Part shown: positions 8,101-12,910 of the stretch, one piece after another
How the letters are laid out: every line of letters starts with the position of its first letter
How positions within the stretch are numbered: position 1 is the first letter of the stretch
DNA from: an uncultured Oscillospiraceae bacterium
Lineage (GTDB): Bacteria; Bacillota; Clostridia; Oscillospirales; Acutalibacteraceae
Reading direction: 5' to 3'
Length of the DNA: 15,200 bases
Assembly (NCBI GenBank): GCA_902461995.1
Contig: CABQAA010000014.1
Span: 1 to 15,200 of the forward strand
The notes under the pieces: generated by a model
Seen by the model: only the letters and a program-made list of their open reading frames with translations
Told to the model about the DNA's origin: nothing
Databases searched by the model: none
Position numbers and translations under genes: made by a program

Positions 8101-8238
8101 CCGTTTGACGTGCAGGACGATGCGCTGCTGGCCCGGGAGGCAGGGACGGGGCATATTCTGCTGTCCTATACGTTTGCTATACGGGATGATCAGTATTATC
8201 GGAAATACACCCTGCCCGTCCCGGTAACGGCGTTATAG
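5179..8238 (+). CDS. AraC-family regulator fused to a carbohydrate-binding-like domain and degenerate GDPD-like barrels
   Basis: At 1019 residues it is over three times the usual AraC regulator length. Residues about 5-175 are an AraC-type cupin sensor (GSGQITTEEG, GGNIFILPAD). About 187-287 is the double helix-turn-helix DNA-binding domain, with the second helix pair ending ISEVSDMLGY...SFSRAFHRQVGRSP at 254-281. About 297-455 is a binding domain like that of the surface protein two genes upstream. About 484-683 resembles the second half of a GDPD barrel, ending GLVVDRP. About 686-930 resembles a whole GDPD (YPWDTLEMAEAA, LDIFLTKDAELVAIPE, GLTTN) but lacks the catalytic residues. About 940-1019 is a beta, possibly Ig-like, tail. 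No signal peptide or membrane segment is seen, so it is cytoplasmic. AAAGGAGG at 5164-5171, 7 bases from the ATG, fixes the start. It is last in the glycan operon and probably controls it; the ligand is unknown. Confidence 0.88.
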   Translation: MPPKSEPLTFSVSYTPPLTVGKSYLLFGFWDMHLIKPYRSSRSKEKGYALFHFASGSGQITTEEGRQAVRGGNIFILPADKTMEIVPDSGAGLHVSELRLDMLGGQPAVAEHAMIRDCLPTLLQRPFAMSTEMYGTWNALRRELGEKAVFHEPLLELLLRQFFIYLYRAGIAVDQGGGTEFGKAAQGRVSEVTQYIDDNILYLKNVFEVSEALGYNYSYLSHTFSAETGRSLRDYFLQKRFEKAVELLRDNMSISEVSDMLGYAAVHSFSRAFHRQVGRSPGSFQQKSGLAGHRQIQKLVFDDLDGEVLDWRTDQVYGSMKSMELVPYPKHSGRHSLAMDFNVTSEWRVDWYARYRRDLSVKGMKYLSFWIKATSPVRVEIVITDSHMQGFIKMVDVGTVGAVVCIPLEEFRPRNGSGKMDLLSGVGVEFFFRGIHNVSKRTTGRLFVDDLVFVDADISTLTEISSRSDQVDLTRNETAILMPPPVIARPRNQTELNELCQGSDHPVGIQLLLHEDLTVYSVFGSPMGTLSSVFVKLYQKVMPVFTVSDQKTADALMAYLNEKSFQDVFILSKKEELIRYVHEQYCILRGILDLTDEAADPDALCALCNANGVRILLLEEHTPAALISALQERQMTVWIQQSFEEENLPLRYHRMLTGGAMGLVVDRPKALAEVMKLYRDHTMLYTPLIQAYGFDGQYPYPWDTLEMAEAAHAASATWIVLDIFLTKDAELVAIPEREIEKHSQDLTGNIEDYTWKELDGIHLNRDRRTASANCRIRRLSDFYESFADTDQRFQLVIYEDEERVIDLLKDLNRRMGMDRRVAYVVGGTAQIQHIRHKIPEAAILNRGLYDPMQNVRLSLPEILANMQLYNAAFAPRYQCSQEFLDMVYNLWCRGITTWPYYFDNQEDFDAFFLSGVSGLTTNLVTYTENWMKYLFPAEDHIVMKAGQSRAVAARMVTYSGKEIRVLPQIQVLDGPFDVQDDALLAREAGTGHILLSYTFAIRDDQYYRKYTLPVPVTAL

Positions 8239-8255
8239 TTTCTCGATATCCGAAT

Positions 8256-8295
8256 AAAGCGGCGTCGTCTCCATCGAATGGGACGGCGCCGCTTT
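8256..8295. terminator. Probable bidirectional hairpin terminator between convergent genes
   Basis: AAAGCGGCG-T-CGTC at 8256-8269 pairs with GACGGCGCCGCTTT at 8282-8295 with one mismatch pair, closing on a short loop. It begins 17 bases after the regulator stop and lies between that gene and the convergent MATE gene. The U tract is weak on both strands (CTTTGTCAT on +, CTTTATTCGG on -), so termination may be incomplete. Confidence 0.55.
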
Positions 8296-8383
8296 GTCAT
8301 AGGCAGAGACCCGGCACAGGACCTGTCCCGATAGTTTCATTCGAAAGCGGTCTCCCCGCATTTTGTGTTTCGATCGGAACGTT

Positions 8384-9730
8384 CTAGCTTTTTATCCGAT
8401 CCCACAGCTCTTTTTTGTGCAGACGGTAATATACGTATCCTATCAAATCCGCCAGCAGCCAGCCGATGGGTACCGCCCACCAGATTCCAACGACACCGAC
8501 GGATGGAATCGCCGAGAGACTATAGGCGAGTACCACGCGGGTGCCCAGCGAGAGGATCGTCAGGATCACCGATAACCCCGGCTTTTTCACCGCGCGATAA
8601 TACCCATATAGCAGAAACAGCCAGCCGATGCCGCAGTAGAAGAGGCCCACGATACGCAGATACTCGACACCGGCGGCTAGAACCTCCGTCTCCTGCGGCC
8701 GGACGAACAGGAGCATCAGCGGTTTTGCCCCCAGGACGACCAAATCGGATATCGACAGGCAAAACAGCAGAACCATCCGCGCCGCCAGCTTGATGCCGTT
8801 TTGGATGCGCTCGGGTTTGTGGGCACCAACATTCTGAGCAGCAAAGGTGGAAAAGGCGTTGCCGAAATCCTGTACCGGCATATAGGCGAAAGAATCGATT
8901 TTCACCGCTGCAGCAAATGCCGCCATAACGGTAGGGCCAAAACTGTTGATCCGCCCCTGCACCATTAGAATACCGAAGTTCATAATGGATTGCTGCATAC
9001 AGGTCAGCAGAGAATACCGGGATATCTCGGACACGATTTCACGGCGCATCCGCATGCATCGGCGGGGGATGCGCCACTCCGGATAGTGAACCAGGAAATA
9101 GACCGCCAGGCCGAATCCAGAGGCGAACTGTGCGATGACCGTTGCCGCCGCCGCGCCTTCGACACCCCAGCGAAAGCCGAGGACAAACAGCAGATCCAGG
9201 CCGATATTCAGGAGAGCCGCCCCGCCGAGAAATACCAGCGGGATAACCGCATTGCCGATGGCCCGCAGCAGAGAGGCGAAATAATTATAGAGGAATGTGG
9301 CGGTGATGCCGAAAAAAATAATCCAAAGATAGCGCCGCATGAGCGGATAGACCTCGGCCGGAACCTGAAGCAGGTACAGGATGGGATCTATGCAGACCAA
9401 GACGGTTATATTCAGAATCAGTGTGCATATACCGATAAACAGAAAGGAGACGAACAGGCTGGATTTCAGCCGTTCCTCATCTTTTTCTCCGTATCGTATG
9501 GAAAAGACCACGCCGCTTCCCATGCAAAGGCCGAGCAGAATGGAGGTTACAAAGGTCATCAGCGTATAGGCAGAACCGACCGCCGCCAGGGCATCGGCAC
9601 CCAAGAACTGCCCGACGATCAGGGTGTCGGCCACGTTATACAGTTGTTGGAGCAGGTTGCCCAGCATCATGGGCAGGGAGAAGCGAAGCAGCACGCCGCC
9701 GATAGGTCCTGTCGTCAAATCCTGTTTCAT
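8384..9730 (-). CDS. MATE family multidrug/cation efflux transporter
   Basis: A 448-residue integral membrane protein that exports drugs or other small molecules in exchange for Na+ or H+. The MATE signature near the N-terminus is clear: LPMMLGNLLQQLYNVADT at about 19-36, then LGADALAAVG, and GSGVVFSIRYGEKDEE at about 71-86. About 12 hydrophobic segments can be counted in two halves, and the C-terminus has the familiar GVVGIWWAVPIGWLLADLIG block. The length is normal and the reading frame intact. The gene is transcribed toward the preceding operon and away from the Lrp/AsnC-type regulator; its ATG lies 177 bases from that regulator's ATG. Its ribosome site is weak (AAAGAG about 10 bases upstream). 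The substrate cannot be predicted from sequence. Confidence 0.93.
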   Translation of the reverse strand: MKQDLTTGPIGGVLLRFSLPMMLGNLLQQLYNVADTLIVGQFLGADALAAVGSAYTLMTFVTSILLGLCMGSGVVFSIRYGEKDEERLKSSLFVSFLFIGICTLILNITVLVCIDPILYLLQVPAEVYPLMRRYLWIIFFGITATFLYNYFASLLRAIGNAVIPLVFLGGAALLNIGLDLLFVLGFRWGVEGAAAATVIAQFASGFGLAVYFLVHYPEWRIPRRCMRMRREIVSEISRYSLLTCMQQSIMNFGILMVQGRINSFGPTVMAAFAAAVKIDSFAYMPVQDFGNAFSTFAAQNVGAHKPERIQNGIKLAARMVLLFCLSISDLVVLGAKPLMLLFVRPQETEVLAAGVEYLRIVGLFYCGIGWLFLLYGYYRAVKKPGLSVILTILSLGTRVVLAYSLSAIPSVGVVGIWWAVPIGWLLADLIGYVYYRLHKKELWDRIKS

Positions 9731-9779
9731 GAGAGCATTCTCTTTCGAAATGTATGATAAATATTACGATTCGGAATTA

Positions 9780-9808
9780 ACAATACTATATTTATGGCGT
9801 TGTGTCAA
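9780..9808 (-). promoter_or_regulatory. Sigma-A promoter of the MATE gene
   Basis: Read on the - strand, a perfect TTGACA -35 (9803-9808) is followed by a 17-base spacer and TATTGT as -10 (9780-9785, 4 of 6 matches). It lies 50 bases before the MATE start codon. The surrounding DNA is AT-rich compared with the rest of the window. Confidence 0.7.
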
Positions 9809-9826
9809 TTTTTATCAAACAAATTG
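9806..9826. promoter_or_regulatory. Inverted repeat between divergent -35 boxes, possible Lrp-type operator
   Basis: CAATTT at 9806-9811 and AAATTG at 9821-9826 are exact inverted copies around 9 bases. The repeat touches the -35 boxes of both divergent promoters. Lrp/AsnC regulators often bind AT-rich imperfect palindromes and control their divergent neighbour, so this is a sensible operator candidate, but the arms are short and AT-rich and could arise by chance. Confidence 0.35.
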
Positions 9827-9855
9827 TTGCGCCTTTTTAAGAAATGTCGTATACT
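9827..9855 (+). promoter_or_regulatory. Sigma-A promoter of the Lrp/AsnC-type regulator gene
   Basis: TTGCGC (9827-9832) as a weak -35, a 17-base spacer, and TATACT (9850-9855, 5 of 6 matches) as -10. It lies 52 bases before the regulator ATG. Its -35 is 18 bases from the -35 of the divergent MATE promoter. Confidence 0.65.
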
Positions 9856-9907
9856 GAATCTGTAAATCCGATGGCCTGCCATCGCAGACGGCAAAAGGGG
9901 GAGCGGC

Positions 9908-10366
9908 ATGTTTTTAAACGGATTGGACGACCTGGATCAAAGGATCCTAGAGCAGCTGATCGGCCATGCCCGTATGTCCTATTCGGATATCGGAGAAAAG
10001 GTGGGGATATCGCGGGTTGCGGTTAAGGCGCGTATCCAGGCCCTGGAGGAACGCGGAATCATCGAATCGTATACCGCAGTGATCAATCCGCAGAAAATCA
10101 GCGGGGCGATCTCCAGTTATTTTGAAATTGAGACCGATCCCGACACGCTGCAGACGGTCATTGAGATGCTGAATCGGGAAGAATCTGTCACGCAGATTTA
10201 CCGTGTGACGGGAAAGTGCCGGCTCCATGTACACGCGGTTACGGCCGGGCAGGAGGAAATGGAGCGGCTCATGAGCGAGACAATTGATGCGCTGCCCGGG
10301 CTGCGGAGCATCAGCACCAATATTCTTTTATCGCGAATCAAGGACATCAAAGGGCTGCGGCTGTGA
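9908..10366 (+). CDS. Lrp/AsnC family transcriptional regulator
   Basis: A 152-residue protein of typical family length. Residues about 6-55 form the winged helix-turn-helix: DLDQRILEQL at 8-17, SDIGEKVGISRVAVKARIQALEERGII at 26-52, with the recognition helix around SRVAVKARIQ. Residues about 69-145 form the RAM (ACT-like) ligand-binding and oligomerisation domain, with VTQIYRVTGKCRLHVHA at 94-110. The usual Asp after the glycine of this RAM loop is absent (GKCRLH here), so the effector may differ from common amino-acid sensors. AGGGGGAG at 9896-9903 sits only 4 bases before the ATG, which is close but usable. It diverges from the MATE gene and shares its promoter region; control of that pump and autoregulation are the likely roles (inference). 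Confidence 0.92.
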   Translation: MFLNGLDDLDQRILEQLIGHARMSYSDIGEKVGISRVAVKARIQALEERGIIESYTAVINPQKISGAISSYFEIETDPDTLQTVIEMLNREESVTQIYRVTGKCRLHVHAVTAGQEEMERLMSETIDALPGLRSISTNILLSRIKDIKGLRL

Positions 10367-10406
10367 CACGGTTGTGGCCGAAGCGGCTGCCCCGACGAAC
10401 CCGCGT

Positions 10407-10445
10407 AAAACGGCCGGAAATCCCGCTGGATTCCCGGCCGTTTTT
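10407..10445 (+). terminator. Rho-independent terminator after the Lrp/AsnC-type gene
   Basis: AAAACGGCCGGAAATCC at 10407-10423 pairs with GGATTCCCGGCCG plus the T run at 10428-10445, with one mismatch and a 4-base loop. A run of five T follows the stem. It begins 40 bases after the stop codon. On the - strand the stem is followed by TTTTACG, so it might also stop transcription from the antiporter side, although that gene ends about 200 bases away. Confidence 0.88.
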
Positions 10446-10641
10446 CATTGTTATGGAAACCACCGGCCGAGCTGGTGGAGGTCCGCCGTCCGGCTTTAAC
10501 ATCAAGAATCGAGTGTGACAAGCCGTTGACAGAGAAATTCGGATATCGAAAAACGAATGGCGGAGAAAAAGCTGCCCGTTTACGGGTTATGGGGCAAGTG
10601 ATGCAAATTTCGCCAAGCCAACTGGAGCGATTTCCGTGCCA

Positions 10642-11952
10642 TCATCGAAAGAGACGTCGTTTTCTGTCACCGGAGTGCACAACATCGCCCCCGTCATCGA
10701 CGGTTACCGTGCCGGATGCCGCATCGTCTGAGACCCCTTTCGGGGCGGTTTCACCCGCCCAGTCGAACCCTTTTTTTGCAAGAAGCACAGCGATAACCTC
10801 GTTGATGACGGCTGCCGCCGCAATGGTTCCCTGAACGATTTTGGCTTCCTCCGGCGCAGGTGCCGCTAATGAAGAGACGGCGATGCCGGTGAATACCAGA
10901 GAAACACCGGAGTGGGGAAGCAAAGTCAAACCGAGATACTTTTGAATCACTTTTGGCGACTTGGTTATCCGCGCTCCAAACCAGGCGCCGCCGTATTTGC
11001 CGGCTGCGCGGGTAAGAATATAGATAGCGGTGAATAGACCCGCCCCAAGAATCAGATGATAGTCCAGCGGAGCCCCCAGGTTGAGGATGACGACGATCAG
11101 TGAAAAGCCCAGAACGGGATTAAAGCTTTTCAGCAGCGATTCCAGCCGCTCGGGGGGGATTCTATTGGCAAAGGTGGCGGAAAAGGCCATGCCGATCAGC
11201 ATGAAGTTGAGCACTGGCTGGGGCATCACCAGGCTGTTGAACAGAAATCCGACACCGGCCGCCAACAGGATAAACAACAGCAGAATTGGCAGGGAAAGCC
11301 TGCCGTGATCCTTTTTCAGCGCAAATCCGGCCGGGATTCCCACCGCGACGCCGATTACCAGGGGAAGTATGGGGGTCAGCACCATAGCCCAGATGGGCAT
11401 AACCTGAGTGGAAATTTGGGCGCAGACGATCGAAATGACCGTGAAAAAGACGATGACGCCCACGACATCGTCCAACACGGCCATGGGAATCAAGGTTTTG
11501 GTGACGGGCCCATTTGTTTTGAATTCTCTCACGATGGAAAGCGATGGCGCCGGGGCGGTTGCTAGGGCAATAGACCCGAAAATCGCGGCGAGATACAGGG
11601 GAATCCCCTGCAGATAAAAGAGAATGCCGAAGGCGAGGGTCACCACCAGAAAGGTGCCCAGAGATTCGGTTAGGGTGGTGACGATGATCTGTTTGCCGGA
11701 TTGTTTGATGGTTTTCCAAATGATTTCGGTACCGATCATCAGGCCGACGGCACATTCCAGCACATGAACCGTGTTTTGGAACCACGCCGCTTCTAAGATC
11801 GAATCGTTTAGAAGCCCCGTTGCGTGCGGCCCCAGAATCATGCCGGCTAAGAGCCAGCCCAGTATCGATGGGAGCTTGATTTTGGCCGCCAGTTTACCGA
11901 AGAGGAAGGCGAGAAGAAAAGCGGCGGCGAGACGCAGAAAAGAGATCAGCAT
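10642..11952 (-). CDS. Cation:proton antiporter (CPA2, Na+/H+ exchanger type)
   Basis: A 436-residue membrane protein exchanging Na+ or K+ for H+. The family pattern is clear: LPSILGWLLAGMILGP at 27-42, ATAPAPSL at 131-138 in the unwound-helix position, REFKTNGPV at 142-150, and VLDDVVG at 159-165. The Asp161-Asp162 pair is the ion-binding site of electrogenic family members, so Na+/H+ exchange with a charge imbalance is a fair guess. HSGVSLVFTGIA follows near 347. About 11-12 hydrophobic segments are present. The cytoplasmic RCK/TrkA domain of KefB/KefC types is absent; only a 40-residue polar tail follows. The start is set by GAAGGAGG (11960-11967, read on -), 7 bases away and inside the TetR gene, whose stop it overlaps (ATGCTGA). 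Translation is probably coupled to the TetR-type regulator, and expression should follow its repression. Confidence 0.9.
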   Translation of the reverse strand: MLISFLRLAAAFLLAFLFGKLAAKIKLPSILGWLLAGMILGPHATGLLNDSILEAAWFQNTVHVLECAVGLMIGTEIIWKTIKQSGKQIIVTTLTESLGTFLVVTLAFGILFYLQGIPLYLAAIFGSIALATAPAPSLSIVREFKTNGPVTKTLIPMAVLDDVVGVIVFFTVISIVCAQISTQVMPIWAMVLTPILPLVIGVAVGIPAGFALKKDHGRLSLPILLLFILLAAGVGFLFNSLVMPQPVLNFMLIGMAFSATFANRIPPERLESLLKSFNPVLGFSLIVVILNLGAPLDYHLILGAGLFTAIYILTRAAGKYGGAWFGARITKSPKVIQKYLGLTLLPHSGVSLVFTGIAVSSLAAPAPEEAKIVQGTIAAAAVINEVIAVLLAKKGFDWAGETAPKGVSDDAASGTVTVDDGGDVVHSGDRKRRLFR

Positions 11953-12569
11953 ACGGCGCCCTCCTTCACAATGCCATAAAAGAGGATATCCAGCATCTTC
12001 TGCAGTTCCTGTTCGTGGCTTTTTACACGGAGCGCCCCCGGATTTCCGTCTGTTTGGAGGAGCTGCCGATGGAAAATCTCTTGAAAGGCTTGAAAATAGG
12101 CGATAGCTTCCTCTTCCGATACCCCATTGCGCAGCCGCATGCCGGCTAGATTGGAACGAAATACGGCCAGATTGAACTGCTCAAACCGCACTCTTTTGGC
12201 TTTGATTTCCTCTTTCAGATGCTCCGGAGGACGCTGAACGCTCTCCAAAAAAATTTGCGCAAGAGCGGGCGATTCCTCGAAGAATTCCCATCGAAGCAGA
12301 AAATACTCTTGGAAATTCATCGGAGCACCGGTGGGCGTATCCGGACGGGCCTGCAGCTTTCGCATCAGCGCATTCAGACAGACTTCCACGCAATCCAGAT
12401 AAATCTGGTCGTTGTTGTCATAATAATGATAGACCCTGCCTTTGGAGATGCCGGCCTGTGTAAAAGCCGCATTCAGGGAAGCGCCATCATATCCATGCTT
12501 TCCAAATTCGGCAATAGCGGCGTGCAGGATCGCCTCTTTGCTCTGCTGATTTTTCTCTTGCCTGACCAT
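11946..12569 (-). CDS. TetR/AcrR family transcriptional regulator
   Basis: A 207-residue repressor of usual length. Residues about 8-55 form the TetR DNA-binding domain: SKEAILHAAIAEFGKHGYDGASLNAAFTQAGISKGRVYHYYDNND pattern, with helix-turn-helix at about 31-50 and the ISKGRVYHYY end typical of the family. The remaining three quarters is the variable all-helical ligand and dimer domain, so the inducer cannot be read. It is first in a two-gene operon with the antiporter; the genes overlap by 7 bases. Two palindromes with the same GACC/AACC-N4-GGT core lie on its promoter, so it very probably represses itself and the antiporter until an effector binds. AGAGGG at 12576-12581 (read on -) is the ribosome site. 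Confidence 0.92.
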   Translation of the reverse strand: MVRQEKNQQSKEAILHAAIAEFGKHGYDGASLNAAFTQAGISKGRVYHYYDNNDQIYLDCVEVCLNALMRKLQARPDTPTGAPMNFQEYFLLRWEFFEESPALAQIFLESVQRPPEHLKEEIKAKRVRFEQFNLAVFRSNLAGMRLRNGVSEEEAIAYFQAFQEIFHRQLLQTDGNPGALRVKSHEQELQKMLDILFYGIVKEGAVC

Positions 12570-12592
12570 GAAAGACCCTCTTTTCCAAAAAG

Positions 12593-12608
12593 CAAACCAA
12601 TCGGTTTG
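12593..12608. promoter_or_regulatory. TetR operator O1, over the predicted transcription start
   Basis: CAAACC-AATC-GGTTTG: exact 6-base arms around 4 bases. Its centre is 30 bases, about three helix turns, from O2, and it shares the core ACC-N4-GGT. It covers the expected start site of the TetR promoter, 24 bases before the ATG. Confidence 0.7.
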
Positions 12609-12613
12609 TTTTT

Positions 12614-12642
12614 ATCATATCACAGACCGACTGGTCTGTTTA
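12614..12642 (-). promoter_or_regulatory. Sigma-A promoter of the TetR-antiporter operon
   Basis: Read on the - strand, TAAACA (12637-12642, 4 of 6 matches) is followed by a 17-base spacer and TATGAT (12614-12619, 5 of 6). The spacer is filled by operator O2, a classic repression layout. Confidence 0.65.
12622..12639. promoter_or_regulatory. TetR operator O2, within the -35/-10 spacer
   Basis: ACAGACC-GACT-GGTCTGT: exact 7-base arms around 4 bases. It lies almost wholly in the 17-base spacer and runs into the -35 box, so a bound repressor would block RNA polymerase. The core matches O1. Confidence 0.75.
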
Positions 12643-12791
12643 TCAACAAATTATGAATATATGGGAGGACGCTTCTGCAGGCCTTCGACTGCTTATGCAG
12701 CACTGGGGTTGATTCGGACAGCACCGATCGGCAGACGGATGAATCCCGCAAGGTCCCCAGTGATTTCAGTTGGTTTAGGCGGGTGTTAAAA
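12643..12791. other. Intergenic stretch with an inverted repeat, no gene seen
   Basis: Between the TetR promoter and the uvrB promoters I find no convincing coding region. The only structure is CACTGGGG at 12701-12708 with its exact inverse CCCCAGTG at 12755-12762, 46 bases apart, plus CTGCA/TGCAG arms at about 12676-12700. It does not look like a terminator (no T run) or a riboswitch class I know. Confidence 0.4.
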
Positions 12792-12820
12792 TTGCATAGC
12801 GTATCCGACCGTGGTATAAT
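12792..12820 (+). promoter_or_regulatory. uvrB promoter P1 (sigma-A)
   Basis: TTGCAT (12792-12797), 17-base spacer, perfect TATAAT (12815-12820). The predicted start is near 12827, upstream of the LexA box, so a bound LexA would act as a roadblock for this promoter. Confidence 0.75.
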
Positions 12821-12827
12821 TTATAAG

Positions 12828-12856
12828 TTGACAATATGTTGCCACTGTTGTAGAAT
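12828..12856 (+). promoter_or_regulatory. uvrB promoter P2 (sigma-A)
   Basis: Perfect TTGACA (12828-12833), 17-base spacer, TAGAAT (12851-12856, 5 of 6). The predicted start falls at about 12863, exactly where the LexA box begins, so this promoter should be tightly SOS-controlled. Confidence 0.75.
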
Positions 12857-12862
12857 AAGGCA

Positions 12863-12878
12863 AAGAACATTCGTTCTT
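12863..12878. promoter_or_regulatory. LexA (SOS) box of uvrB
   Basis: AAGAAC-ATTC-GTTCTT: exact 6-base arms around 4 bases, containing GAAC-N4-GTTC, the core of the Gram-positive LexA (DinR) site. The outer bases differ from the B. subtilis CGAAC...GTTCG form. Position over the P2 start, ahead of a known SOS gene, supports the call. Confidence 0.8.
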
Positions 12879-12910
12879 GATGCTCGTGAGGATTTAATGG
12901 AGTAACGCGT

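Noticed and set aside
8306..8354. GAGACC/GGTCTC inverted repeat after the MATE gene as a terminator
   Set aside because: The arms are 6 bases with a 37-base loop and no T run; the hairpin at 8256-8295 is a better candidate.
8990..9757. A + strand 255-codon frame opposite the MATE gene
   Set aside because: Gln/Asp/Arg-rich product without a domain, whereas the - strand encodes a complete MATE transporter.
10446..10641. Possible small gene or promoter between the two convergent genes (TTGACA near 10525)
   Set aside because: No -10 box lies at a suitable distance from the TTGACA, the short frames lack ribosome sites, and the small inverted repeats here (CCACC/GGTGG, CGGCTT/AAGCCG) are too weak to call.
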